From Pelomonas baiyunensis (GTDB lineage: Bacteria > Pseudomonadota > Gammaproteobacteria > Burkholderiales > Burkholderiaceae_C): DNA of 64,000 nt. The notes below the pieces were generated by a model that was not told where the DNA came from, made no database searches, and was given only the letters and a program-made list of their open reading frames with translations. The stretch covers positions 310,001 to 374,000 of the forward strand of contig NZ_JBIGIB010000005.1 in the NCBI RefSeq assembly GCF_043555935.1. The letters run 5' to 3'. The position numbers and the translations under genes are program-made. Positions 46,782 to 53,711 of this stretch are shown here, piece by piece (the stretch's first letter is position 1; each line of letters starts with the position of its first letter).

Positions 46782-48023
46782 ATGTTCACCCGCCTGATCA
46801 CCCCGCCTCCCGCCGCCACCGCGCCCGCGCATGAGCGCTTTTTGCACCTGGTGCGCCTGGCGCTGGCCAGCGGGCAGTTCGGCAAGCTGCTGCTCTCGGG
46901 CCCGGTGGCTGTGGAGGGTGACGATGCGGACGTGGAGCGGCTGACCGTTCGTGCGATTGAGTTGCGCGGTGAGCCTGCGCTCACCTTCCTGTGGCGCCAC
47001 CGCACGAAAGACATCACCAAGAACCACGCGCCTGAGGCCGGGCTGGCCGAGTTGGCCACGCTGCTGGGCGCGCGGTTTCGCAATGCCCACCTGCACACCG
47101 CCACGGAAGAGGTGCAGTTCGCCGTCAGCCGCAAGGGGCGCGAAACCCTGCGCGTGACGCGGGTGGACGGGGATGAAACCGCAGCCCCAGCCCCCGCCGG
47201 CCACGACAAAGCCAAACATCGACCGCTGGACATGGCGCAGCCCGTGTGGGCGGCGCTGGGGCTGACGCACCTCGTCAAGGGCCAGGCTGCGCTCGTGCCG
47301 GCCATGGCCCGCAAGTGGAAGCAGATCAACCGGTTTGTCGAGATCCTGTCGGCCGCCGTGGACGAAGCGGGCCTGACGGCGCCGGTGCGCGTGGCGGACT
47401 TCGGCTCCGGCAAGGGCTACCTCACGTTCGCGGTGCATGCCTGGCTGCAGGCTCAGGGCCTGGGCCCGCGCGTGACCGGCATCGAGCTGCGGGACGACAT
47501 GGTGAAGCTGTGCAACGCGGTGATCGAGGGCGAGCAGCTGCAAGGCATCCGCTTCGACCAGGGCGACGTGCGCACACAAGCCGTGCAGCCGCTGGACGTG
47601 ATGATTGCGCTGCACGCCTGCGACATCGCCACCGACCACGCCTTGCACGTGGGCCTGCAAAGCGGCGCGCGCATCATCATGAGCTCGCCCTGCTGCCACA
47701 AGGAAATTCGCCCGCAGATGCAGATGCCGGCGGCGCTCAAGCCGATGCTGCAGCACGGCATTCACCTGGGCCAGGAGGCCGAGATGGTGACCGACTCGCT
47801 GCGCGCCCTGCTGCTGGAAAGCCAGGGCTACCGCACGCAGGTGTTCGAGTTCATTGCGCTGGAGCACACCAGCAAGAACAAGATGATCCTGGCCGTGAAG
47901 GCGCAAGGCGCGGCGGCCGAGGCGCTGGCAGCACGCCGGCCCGAGTTGCTGGCGCAGATCGCCGAGATCAAGCGCTTTTACGGCCTGCGGGAGCAGCGCC
48001 TGGAGCAGTTGCTGGCGGCTTGA
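46782..48023 (+). CDS. Class I SAM-dependent methyltransferase (Methyltransf_32-like)
   Basis: A 413-residue protein. The central SAM site is VRVADFGSGKGYLTFAVHAWLQ near residue 205. After VTGIELRDDMVKLCNAVIEG and MIALHACDIATDHAL comes the family-typical SSPCCHKEIRPQM. The N-terminal 150 residues are a separate domain with no recognised fold. The substrate is unknown (RNA or small molecule). GACAAT at 46768-46773 just before the ATG, without a ribosome-binding site, suggests a leaderless or very short leader mRNA. Confidence 0.85.
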   Translation: MFTRLITPPPAATAPAHERFLHLVRLALASGQFGKLLLSGPVAVEGDDADVERLTVRAIELRGEPALTFLWRHRTKDITKNHAPEAGLAELATLLGARFRNAHLHTATEEVQFAVSRKGRETLRVTRVDGDETAAPAPAGHDKAKHRPLDMAQPVWAALGLTHLVKGQAALVPAMARKWKQINRFVEILSAAVDEAGLTAPVRVADFGSGKGYLTFAVHAWLQAQGLGPRVTGIELRDDMVKLCNAVIEGEQLQGIRFDQGDVRTQAVQPLDVMIALHACDIATDHALHVGLQSGARIIMSSPCCHKEIRPQMQMPAALKPMLQHGIHLGQEAEMVTDSLRALLLESQGYRTQVFEFIALEHTSKNKMILAVKAQGAAAEALAARRPELLAQIAEIKRFYGLREQRLEQLLAA

Positions 48024-48371
48024 ACCGGCCGCACCCCGGGCGGGTGCAAAGGAAAAGCCCCGGCGGCGGAACCGTCGGGGCGCAAGGGCGCCTCACGCCG
48101 CCCGAGACATTCCCGAAGGAACATGGGGCTGCGGCGTGCATCACAGCGCAGGCGGCCGAACGCGGGCAACACGCGAGCGTGCTGGGTGCGGGCCAAACGT
48201 CATTGCTTTGGGTCGCGGGTGGGCTCGAGCTCCACCTCGCCAGGGGCCGCAGCGTTGCCGGGGGCCGTGCACTGGTGACGGGATGAATCATCAGCGCAGC
48301 CGGGTGTGAACAAAGCCGCGATCAGCCGGGGTGCGCCCGGCTTTTTTCGGTTCAGCCCGGCCCAGCCCGAC
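48024..48371. other. Intergenic region with RNA hairpins; small RNA candidate
   Basis: No protein gene is seen in these 348 bases between convergent genes. A minus-strand hairpin spans 48138-48094: an 8-bp perfect outer stem, then a 7-bp inner stem with two G-U pairs formed only in the minus-strand RNA, closed by a C(UUCG)G loop. It is followed on the minus strand by a second stem (48081-48072 with 48066-48057, one mismatch) and a U-rich tail near 48056-48050. A plus-strand terminator stands at 48324-48348. The region could be a minus-strand small RNA or the 3' UTR of the copper-module transcript. Confidence 0.45.
48324..48348 (+). terminator. Rho-independent terminator, plus strand
   Basis: A perfect 7-bp stem (48324-48330 with 48336-48342), a 5-base loop and six T. 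It is 300 bp after the methyltransferase stop, so that mRNA would carry a long 3' UTR antisense to the minus-strand RNA candidate. Confidence 0.75.
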
Positions 48372-48908
48372 TCAGTGCGCGTGGGGCTCGGCGCGGGCGG
48401 GCGTCACCGTCAGCTTCACGGCCGGGGCGCGGGGCTTGGGTGTGTCGGCAGTGGGCACCTCGGCCCAGTTCCATTCGCCCTGGGTGCACAACTGGCGCAC
48501 CGGAAACCACAACACGCCGGGTTCGGCCGGCAGGCTGGCGCGCAGCACGAACTCGTCCACCCAATCGTCCTGCAGGAAGTCGGCCGGCGTGTTGGCCGTC
48601 CAGCGCACCTCGGCCAGTTCGTCGGTCACGGGCTTGCCGTGGCTTTCGTAGGGCTTGGCCAGGGGGCGGCGCGTGGTGGTCAGCGTCCAGCCGGCTTTGG
48701 GCATGGGCTTGGCCCCGCGCAGCCCGGCGGGCAGCGTGACGACGACGACCTTGGTTGCCGCGCCGTCGCAGCCGTGGCCGATGCGGAAGGTGGCGCGGTA
48801 GCCGCTGCCGGCCGGCGCGTCGGGCTGTTCCAGCACCACGTGGGCTTGGGCGGTGGTGGCGGATAAAGCGGCGAGGGTGGTGAGGGCAGTGGCGATGAAG
48901 GCTTTCAT
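48372..48908 (-). CDS. YcnI-like (DUF1775) periplasmic copper-associated protein
   Basis: A 178-residue protein with a signal peptide (MKAFIATALTTLAALSATTAQA) cleaved just before HVVLEQPDAPAGSGYRATFRIGHGCDG. A mature N-terminal His followed by this sequence is the YcnI pattern, in which the N-terminal His takes part in Cu(II) binding. ALCTQ-like and GEWNW segments follow. The C-terminal HAH ending is also metal-friendly. Last gene of the module, after a TonB-dependent receptor and a DUF2946 gene. The copper role is family-based inference. Confidence 0.88.
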   Translation of the reverse strand: MKAFIATALTTLAALSATTAQAHVVLEQPDAPAGSGYRATFRIGHGCDGAATKVVVVTLPAGLRGAKPMPKAGWTLTTTRRPLAKPYESHGKPVTDELAEVRWTANTPADFLQDDWVDEFVLRASLPAEPGVLWFPVRQLCTQGEWNWAEVPTADTPKPRAPAVKLTVTPARAEPHAH

Positions 48909-48926
48909 GGGTGCGTGCTCCGCGTC

Positions 48927-51398
48927 TTACAGGTCGAACTTCAGCTCAGCCGAATACCTGCGCTGCGGGTAGTTGTGGAAGTTCCAGTACCGGTCGTTGT
49001 TCAGGTTGTCGATGCCGAAGGCGGCGGTCCACTGGCGGTCGATCTGCCACCGCACGCGCAGGTCGGCTGTCGCGTAGCGGCTGACGCCCTGGTAGGCAAA
49101 GCCGTTCACGTCGGCATTGTTCAGCGTGCGGAACTGCCGGCCGCTGTAGCGCGCGGCCAGGCTGGCGCTCCACTGGCCGTTGAAGCGGTAGGCCGCCAGC
49201 GCCGTGGCGCGCCAGCGCGGGATGTTGGGCTGCCACTTGCCGAGGGTGTCGCCCGGCGTGGCGACGAAGCCGCGGTTGGCCTTGATCTTGGAATCGGCAT
49301 AGGTGACGCTGCCGGACAGGTCCAGCCCCGGCAGCCCCCAGTCCACCGCCGCCAGCGTGGCCTCCAGCCCGGTGGTGCCGATGCGGTCGATGTTCTGCAC
49401 GCGGCTGATGTTCTTGTTGGCGGCGGGGTCGAGCAGGGTCTGCGAGTAGATGGCGTCACGCGTGGTCTCGGCAAACGCCGTCAGGCGCGACTGCCACGGC
49501 CCCCAAGCCGTCTGGGCGCTCAGCTCGCCCGTCCACGACTTTTCGGGCTTGAGGTTCGCGTCGTTGATGTACTGCGAATTGGTGGTGGACGTGGCGCCGT
49601 ACAGCTCGCTGACCGTGGGCATGCGCACCGCGCGACCGAGCGAGGCTTTGAGCACCGTGTCCGGCGCGGCCTGCCACGACACCGCGGCCTTGGGCGACAG
49701 GGCGTGTTCTCGGCGCACCGGGTAACTCTGGCCGGCGGTGGCCGAGAAGTCGGTGCGGCCGTCGCGCGCCTGCCAGGCTTCCGCGCGCAGGCCCAGCACG
49801 GCCTTCCAGTCGGGGCTCAGCAGCCAGGCGTCTTGGGCGTAGGCGGCCTGCAGTTGCGTGCGGCCCTGTGCGTTGTTCGCGAGCGTGCCCGGCGCGTCGG
49901 CCAGGTAGTTGCCGGTGATGTTGGAAGTGCGGTAGCTGAGGTGGTGGCTGTCTTGCTGCATGCCCAGGTCCACCACGTGGTTGGTGCCCGCCGGGCGCCA
50001 AACGCCCTTCAGGGCCAGCGTGTGCCAGCCGGTGCCGCTGCCGTCGGCCAGCGTGCCAGCGCCACCGGTCCAGGCGCCGGGCTGCGGGTTGGTGGCGGCG
50101 TTCTGGCGCTTGTCGTCGCGCTGGTAGCTGTACAGGCTGGCGGCGGCCTCCCAGTCCCACTCGCCGCCGCTGTGGCTTTTGACCGAGACGCCGTGCATCG
50201 CGTGCAGCAGCTGCTCTCGCGTGAGGGCGAAGTCCGCCCCGGTGAGGCCTTGTGTGCCGGTCACCGTCTTGCCGTTGATGAGCTGCGGCCCCGTGAAGAA
50301 GGCCAGGCCGCCCACGTTGATGGCACCGCTGGTGACCGGGTTGCCGGCGGCGTCGCGCAGGTAACTTTGCGAGTTGCCGTCCGCGTCGTTGCGCCACAGG
50401 CCCAGCACGTAGCTGGCGCGCAGGCTGGGGCTCAGGTCCACCGCCAGCTTGAGCTTGAGGTGGTCTTGCCGGGTTTGGTACTGCGTGCCGGCGCCCAGCA
50501 GCAACCACGCCTGGTTGGCGTTGTTCAGGCCCGCCACGGCGCCCGTCACCGGCGTGCCCACCGTGCTGGCCACGCCGTTGCTCAGCAGGCGGGTCGCGTA
50601 GGTCAGCGGCTGGCCTTCGCTGTCGGTGTGGTTCAGGTTCAGCCACCAGCTGAACGCACCCTCGCGGCTGCCCACCGAGGCGCTGGCCTGCGTGGCGCGG
50701 TAGGTGGCGTGCTCGCCGTACAGGCTGGACGGCTGCACGCTGTGCGTGAGTTGGGCATGCGCCTCGAAGCGGCTGGGCATGCGGGTCTGGTAGTCCACGA
50801 CCGCGCCGACCGAGTTGCCCGGGTGGGCGGCCGAGAACGGGCCGTACATCACGTCCACGCGCTCGATCTCTTCTGGCGTCACCAGCCCCCAGCGCGGCGG
50901 AAAGCTCAGGCCGCCCACCCCGTTGCCCAGGTAGTTGGACAGCAAGATGCCGTCGGCATACACCGCCGAGCGCGCGCTGTTGCCGGTGCCCGAGGCGCGG
51001 CTGGACAGGATGGCGTGGTTGTAGTCGCCGATGTAGCGCTTGCGCACCAAGAGGCTGGGCAGGTACTTGAGTGCGTCTTCCGCGTCGGTGGCGTTGATGT
51101 TGCGCGCGATGTCTTCGCGCGTGACCGTCTCACGCGTGGTGGGAATGTTGGTGGGCAGGCTGGTGGGCGAGGCGCCCGTCACCCGCACCAGGCCCAGGCG
51201 CGTGCGGGGCGGCGGGGCGGTTTCAGCGGCGGTGGCAGTTGCCGCGGCTGCGGCGGCTGCAGCGGCAGGCGGTGTGGAAGACGCTGGCGCGTCGTCGCAA
51301 TCGCAGTCGTCACAGGCCAGGGCCGAGGTGTGGGCCAGAGCGAAGCCAGCCAGGGCGGCGCAGGCGGCAGCCGCGCGCGCAAGAGGCAGTTTTTTCAT
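48927..51398 (-). CDS. TonB-dependent receptor, probably for copper
   Basis: An 823-residue outer-membrane receptor. The signal peptide KKLPLARAAAACAALAGFALAHTSALA is followed at once by CDDCDCDD, a metal-ligand cluster, and an Ala-rich linker. The plug domain contains NINATDAEDALKYLPSLLVRKRYIGDYNHAILSSRASG and VDVMYGPFSAAHPGNSVGAVVDYQTR. The barrel ends NDRYWNFHNYPQRRYSAELKFDL, with the usual terminal aromatic rule (final Leu after Phe-Asp). Neighbouring YcnI and DUF2946 genes point to copper, as in NosA/OprC-like receptors. That is inference. Confidence 0.9.
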   Translation of the reverse strand: MKKLPLARAAAACAALAGFALAHTSALACDDCDCDDAPASSTPPAAAAAAAAATATAAETAPPPRTRLGLVRVTGASPTSLPTNIPTTRETVTREDIARNINATDAEDALKYLPSLLVRKRYIGDYNHAILSSRASGTGNSARSAVYADGILLSNYLGNGVGGLSFPPRWGLVTPEEIERVDVMYGPFSAAHPGNSVGAVVDYQTRMPSRFEAHAQLTHSVQPSSLYGEHATYRATQASASVGSREGAFSWWLNLNHTDSEGQPLTYATRLLSNGVASTVGTPVTGAVAGLNNANQAWLLLGAGTQYQTRQDHLKLKLAVDLSPSLRASYVLGLWRNDADGNSQSYLRDAAGNPVTSGAINVGGLAFFTGPQLINGKTVTGTQGLTGADFALTREQLLHAMHGVSVKSHSGGEWDWEAAASLYSYQRDDKRQNAATNPQPGAWTGGAGTLADGSGTGWHTLALKGVWRPAGTNHVVDLGMQQDSHHLSYRTSNITGNYLADAPGTLANNAQGRTQLQAAYAQDAWLLSPDWKAVLGLRAEAWQARDGRTDFSATAGQSYPVRREHALSPKAAVSWQAAPDTVLKASLGRAVRMPTVSELYGATSTTNSQYINDANLKPEKSWTGELSAQTAWGPWQSRLTAFAETTRDAIYSQTLLDPAANKNISRVQNIDRIGTTGLEATLAAVDWGLPGLDLSGSVTYADSKIKANRGFVATPGDTLGKWQPNIPRWRATALAAYRFNGQWSASLAARYSGRQFRTLNNADVNGFAYQGVSRYATADLRVRWQIDRQWTAAFGIDNLNNDRYWNFHNYPQRRYSAELKFDL

Positions 51399-51481
51399 GA
51401 ACAGGGCAGGGATCAGAGCCAAGCCGCCGCAGGCGCGACGGCAAACGCCGGGCCCACAGGGCCGCGGCGGCGTGAGGGGAC

Positions 51482-51874
51482 TCAGATCCGCCCAGGTGGG
51501 GCGCGTGCGCTGGCAGGGCGCCAGGCGTGGGCGGTGACGGGTGCGGTCCAGAAGCGGTCGGGGGCTTCCAGCACCAGGTCGTCACGCAAGGCCAGCACGG
51601 GGGGCGCGGGCGGGGTGGCCAAGTCGGCCGTGTTCAGGTGGCAGGCCGGGCAGTGGCCCTTGGCCAGCAGGTCCAGCGCAGCCTCGATGGGCTTGGGCTT
51701 CGCGGCATTGGTGGCCGTGGGGGCGCGGCACACGTCCTGCCAGGCCGAGAAGTCACCCCGCGCGTGGGCAAGTGCGGCGCTGATGCCCGGGGCCAGCACG
51801 CCCAGCAGGAACACGGCCAGCAGCCACCACGCCGAGCGGCGGGCGGTGCGGTGCGTGATGGGCAGGGCGGGCAT
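51482..51874 (-). CDS. DUF2946-family small exported protein
   Basis: A 130-residue protein with one N-terminal hydrophobic segment (AWWLLAVFLLGVLAPGISAAL) and the family motif GHCPACHLNTADL, a CxxC-His arrangement, in the middle. Such proteins are commonly encoded beside copper TonB receptors and PCu(A)C/YcnI proteins. It is the first gene of the minus-strand copper module, 83 bp before the receptor. The conserved Cys/His pair suggests metal binding. Confidence 0.85.
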   Translation of the reverse strand: MPALPITHRTARRSAWWLLAVFLLGVLAPGISAALAHARGDFSAWQDVCRAPTATNAAKPKPIEAALDLLAKGHCPACHLNTADLATPPAPPVLALRDDLVLEAPDRFWTAPVTAHAWRPASARAPPGRI

Positions 51875-51904
51875 GGGGCGCGATTCTAGGCAGCGGGGGC
51901 GGCC

Positions 51905-53119
51905 TCAGGCTTGAAGCAAATCAACCAACGCGCCGGCCACCACCTGCGTGGCGCGTCGCAGGTCGGCCAGGTTCAGGTGCTCGTCGGCCCGCTTGGCGTT
52001 GCTCTCCAGCACCGTGCGCGGCCCGGCGCCGTAGATGGCGGCCGGAATGCCGTGGGCGGTGTACAGCCGCACATCGGTGTACAGCGGCGTGCCCGAGGTG
52101 GGAATGGGCTCGCCGAACACCGCCTCGCCGTGCTTTTGCAGCGCGGCCACCAGCGGTGCGGCGCCGGGCAGCGGCGTCATGGGGTGGGCCAGCAGCAGGC
52201 GTTTGATCTCCAGCCGGATGCCCGGGGAGCCCGCCACCGTCTGTTCGATCAGCGCCCGCACCTCGGCCTCCACGGCGGCCGGGTTCTCCTCGGGGATCAT
52301 GCGGCGGTCCAGCTTCAGCACCACCTTGCCCGGCACCACGTTTGTGTTGCTGCCGCCCTCGATGCGGCCCACGTTCAGGTAGGGGTGGGTGATGCCCGGC
52401 ACTGTGGACACGCGCGTTTTCAGCACCTCGTTGTGGGCGTACAGCGCGGTCAGCAGCTTCGTTGCCGCCTGCAGCGCGTCCACGCCGGTGTGCGGGTAGG
52501 CCGCGTGCGAGGCCAGGCCGTGCAGCGTCACCTCCATCTGCAGGCAGCCGTTGTGGGCGGTGACGACCTGGTAGCTGAAGCCGGCGGCAATCAGGTAGTC
52601 GGGCTTCGTCAGGCCCTGCTGGAGCAGCCAGCCCGGGCCCAGCTCGCCGCCAAATTCCTCGTCGTACGTGAAGTGCAGTTCCACCGCGCCTTTCAGCGGC
52701 AGGCCGGAGTGCTTCAGCGCCAGCAGCGCGAAGGTGTAGGTGGCGAAATCGCTCTTGCTCACGGCCGACGCGCGGCCGTAGAGCTTGCCGTCGACGATGT
52801 CGGCGCCGTAGGGGTCGTGCGTCCAGCCCTCGCCGGGCGGCACCACGTCGCCGTGCGCATTCAGCGCAATCGTCGGGCCGTCTTCGCTGAAGCGATGCCG
52901 CACGATCAGGTTGGTGATGGACTGCATGCCCGCGGCCTGCACCGCGGCGGCCGGCACGGCGTGCTTCTCGACGGTGAAGCCGAGTTCGGTCAGCAACTCG
53001 GCCGTGCGCTCGGCATGCGGCGCGTTGTTGCCGGGCGGGGTGTCGGTGGGGATGCGGACGAGGGCTTGGAGGAAGCGGACTTCGTCGTCGAAATTCTTGG
53101 CGATCCAGGAATCAATCAT
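51905..53119 (-). CDS. M20-family peptidase homologue with altered metal site
   Basis: A 404-residue M20/ArgE/DapE-like protein: LNAHGDVVPPGEGW holds the first His, YDEEFGGELGP holds the catalytic Glu pair and RADEHLNLADL the last His. The segment that normally carries the bridging Asp (GRGAADMKG) reads GRASAVSKSD, and the usual acidic ligand after the first domain (here AAGFSYQVV) is also missing. So it may bind one metal or act non-canonically. The start ATG 53119 is preferred over an in-frame TTG at 53136. It lies 10 bp after the GIY-YIG gene at the end of the purine operon. Confidence 0.82.
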   Translation of the reverse strand: MIDSWIAKNFDDEVRFLQALVRIPTDTPPGNNAPHAERTAELLTELGFTVEKHAVPAAAVQAAGMQSITNLIVRHRFSEDGPTIALNAHGDVVPPGEGWTHDPYGADIVDGKLYGRASAVSKSDFATYTFALLALKHSGLPLKGAVELHFTYDEEFGGELGPGWLLQQGLTKPDYLIAAGFSYQVVTAHNGCLQMEVTLHGLASHAAYPHTGVDALQAATKLLTALYAHNEVLKTRVSTVPGITHPYLNVGRIEGGSNTNVVPGKVVLKLDRRMIPEENPAAVEAEVRALIEQTVAGSPGIRLEIKRLLLAHPMTPLPGAAPLVAALQKHGEAVFGEPIPTSGTPLYTDVRLYTAHGIPAAIYGAGPRTVLESNAKRADEHLNLADLRRATQVVAGALVDLLQA

Positions 53120-53129
53120 GGGTATCCGT

Positions 53130-53711
53130 TTATTCAACGCGCGCGACGTGTTTGCGATTTGACGGGGAGCGAGCGAGCTTTCCTTCCCGCATCAGAAGGC
53201 CGAGCAGGCTGTACGAGAGGTAGTCCTTCGAGCCGCCGCCGTAATCGCTGCGAAGTCCCAACAAACTTGCAGTCTCAGAGTTTGAAATGCCGGACGGGTT
53301 GGCCTTCGCCAGTTCGAGCACGGCGTCTTTCAGTAGGGCCAAGCCCAACTGCGCCTTCTCTTTGACGCCTGTGGGAACGACGACGGTGGACCGCGCCTTG
53401 CGTGCAACGCCGGTCGGCATGACGCTGTTCGTCAGGATGCCGCCGGTGTCGATGGTGCCGAACGCGGAGATCAGCTCCGCTTCGAGTCGGATGGCCTGAT
53501 GCTCTTCCAATGCGTCGACAAGGCGCGCCACAAGGACTTTCGCGCCTGTGGCCTCTATCTCTCGAATGCGGTCCCCTTTTCTCGTTCCGTCCGGCTTGAC
53601 CAAGTGGTCGTGGGATCGAGTTCCTGTTCCTTTGCCGATGTAGAACGGCATCGCAGGGGACGTTCGCGGGTCTTTCAGGGCGTAGACGTAATAAGACGAA
53701 TCGTTCGTCAT
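53130..53711 (-). CDS. GIY-YIG nuclease-domain protein (LEM-3/COG3680-like)
   Basis: A 193-residue protein. The GIY-YIG-like core is SYYVYALKDPRTSPAMPFYIGKGTGTRSHDHL at residues 6-38, with the later Glu in EEHQAIRLEAELISAFG. The C-terminal 80 residues (LLKDAVLELAKANPSGISNSETASLLGLRSDYGGGSKDYLSYSLLGLLMREGKLARS) look like a winged-helix DNA-binding domain. Visibly lower GC (about 60-65%) than adjacent genes (about 70%+). Yet its start overlaps the stop of the allantoate gene (ATGA 53708-53711), so it is translated within the purine operon. The role is unknown. Confidence 0.85.
   Translation of the reverse strand: MTNDSSYYVYALKDPRTSPAMPFYIGKGTGTRSHDHLVKPDGTRKGDRIREIEATGAKVLVARLVDALEEHQAIRLEAELISAFGTIDTGGILTNSVMPTGVARKARSTVVVPTGVKEKAQLGLALLKDAVLELAKANPSGISNSETASLLGLRSDYGGGSKDYLSYSLLGLLMREGKLARSPSNRKHVARVE

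Noticed and set aside
48080..48330. Cobalamin riboswitch, RNase P RNA, SRP RNA or 6S RNA in the intergenic region
   Set aside because: None of the hallmark sequences (B12 box, P4 core, SRP tetraloop region) is present, and 6S identity could not be supported from sequence alone.
48915..51914. A 999-codon plus-strand open frame opposite the TonB receptor
   Set aside because: The translation is biased (Gly/Val/Arg/Gln) without domains. The receptor on the minus strand has signal peptide, plug and barrel features.
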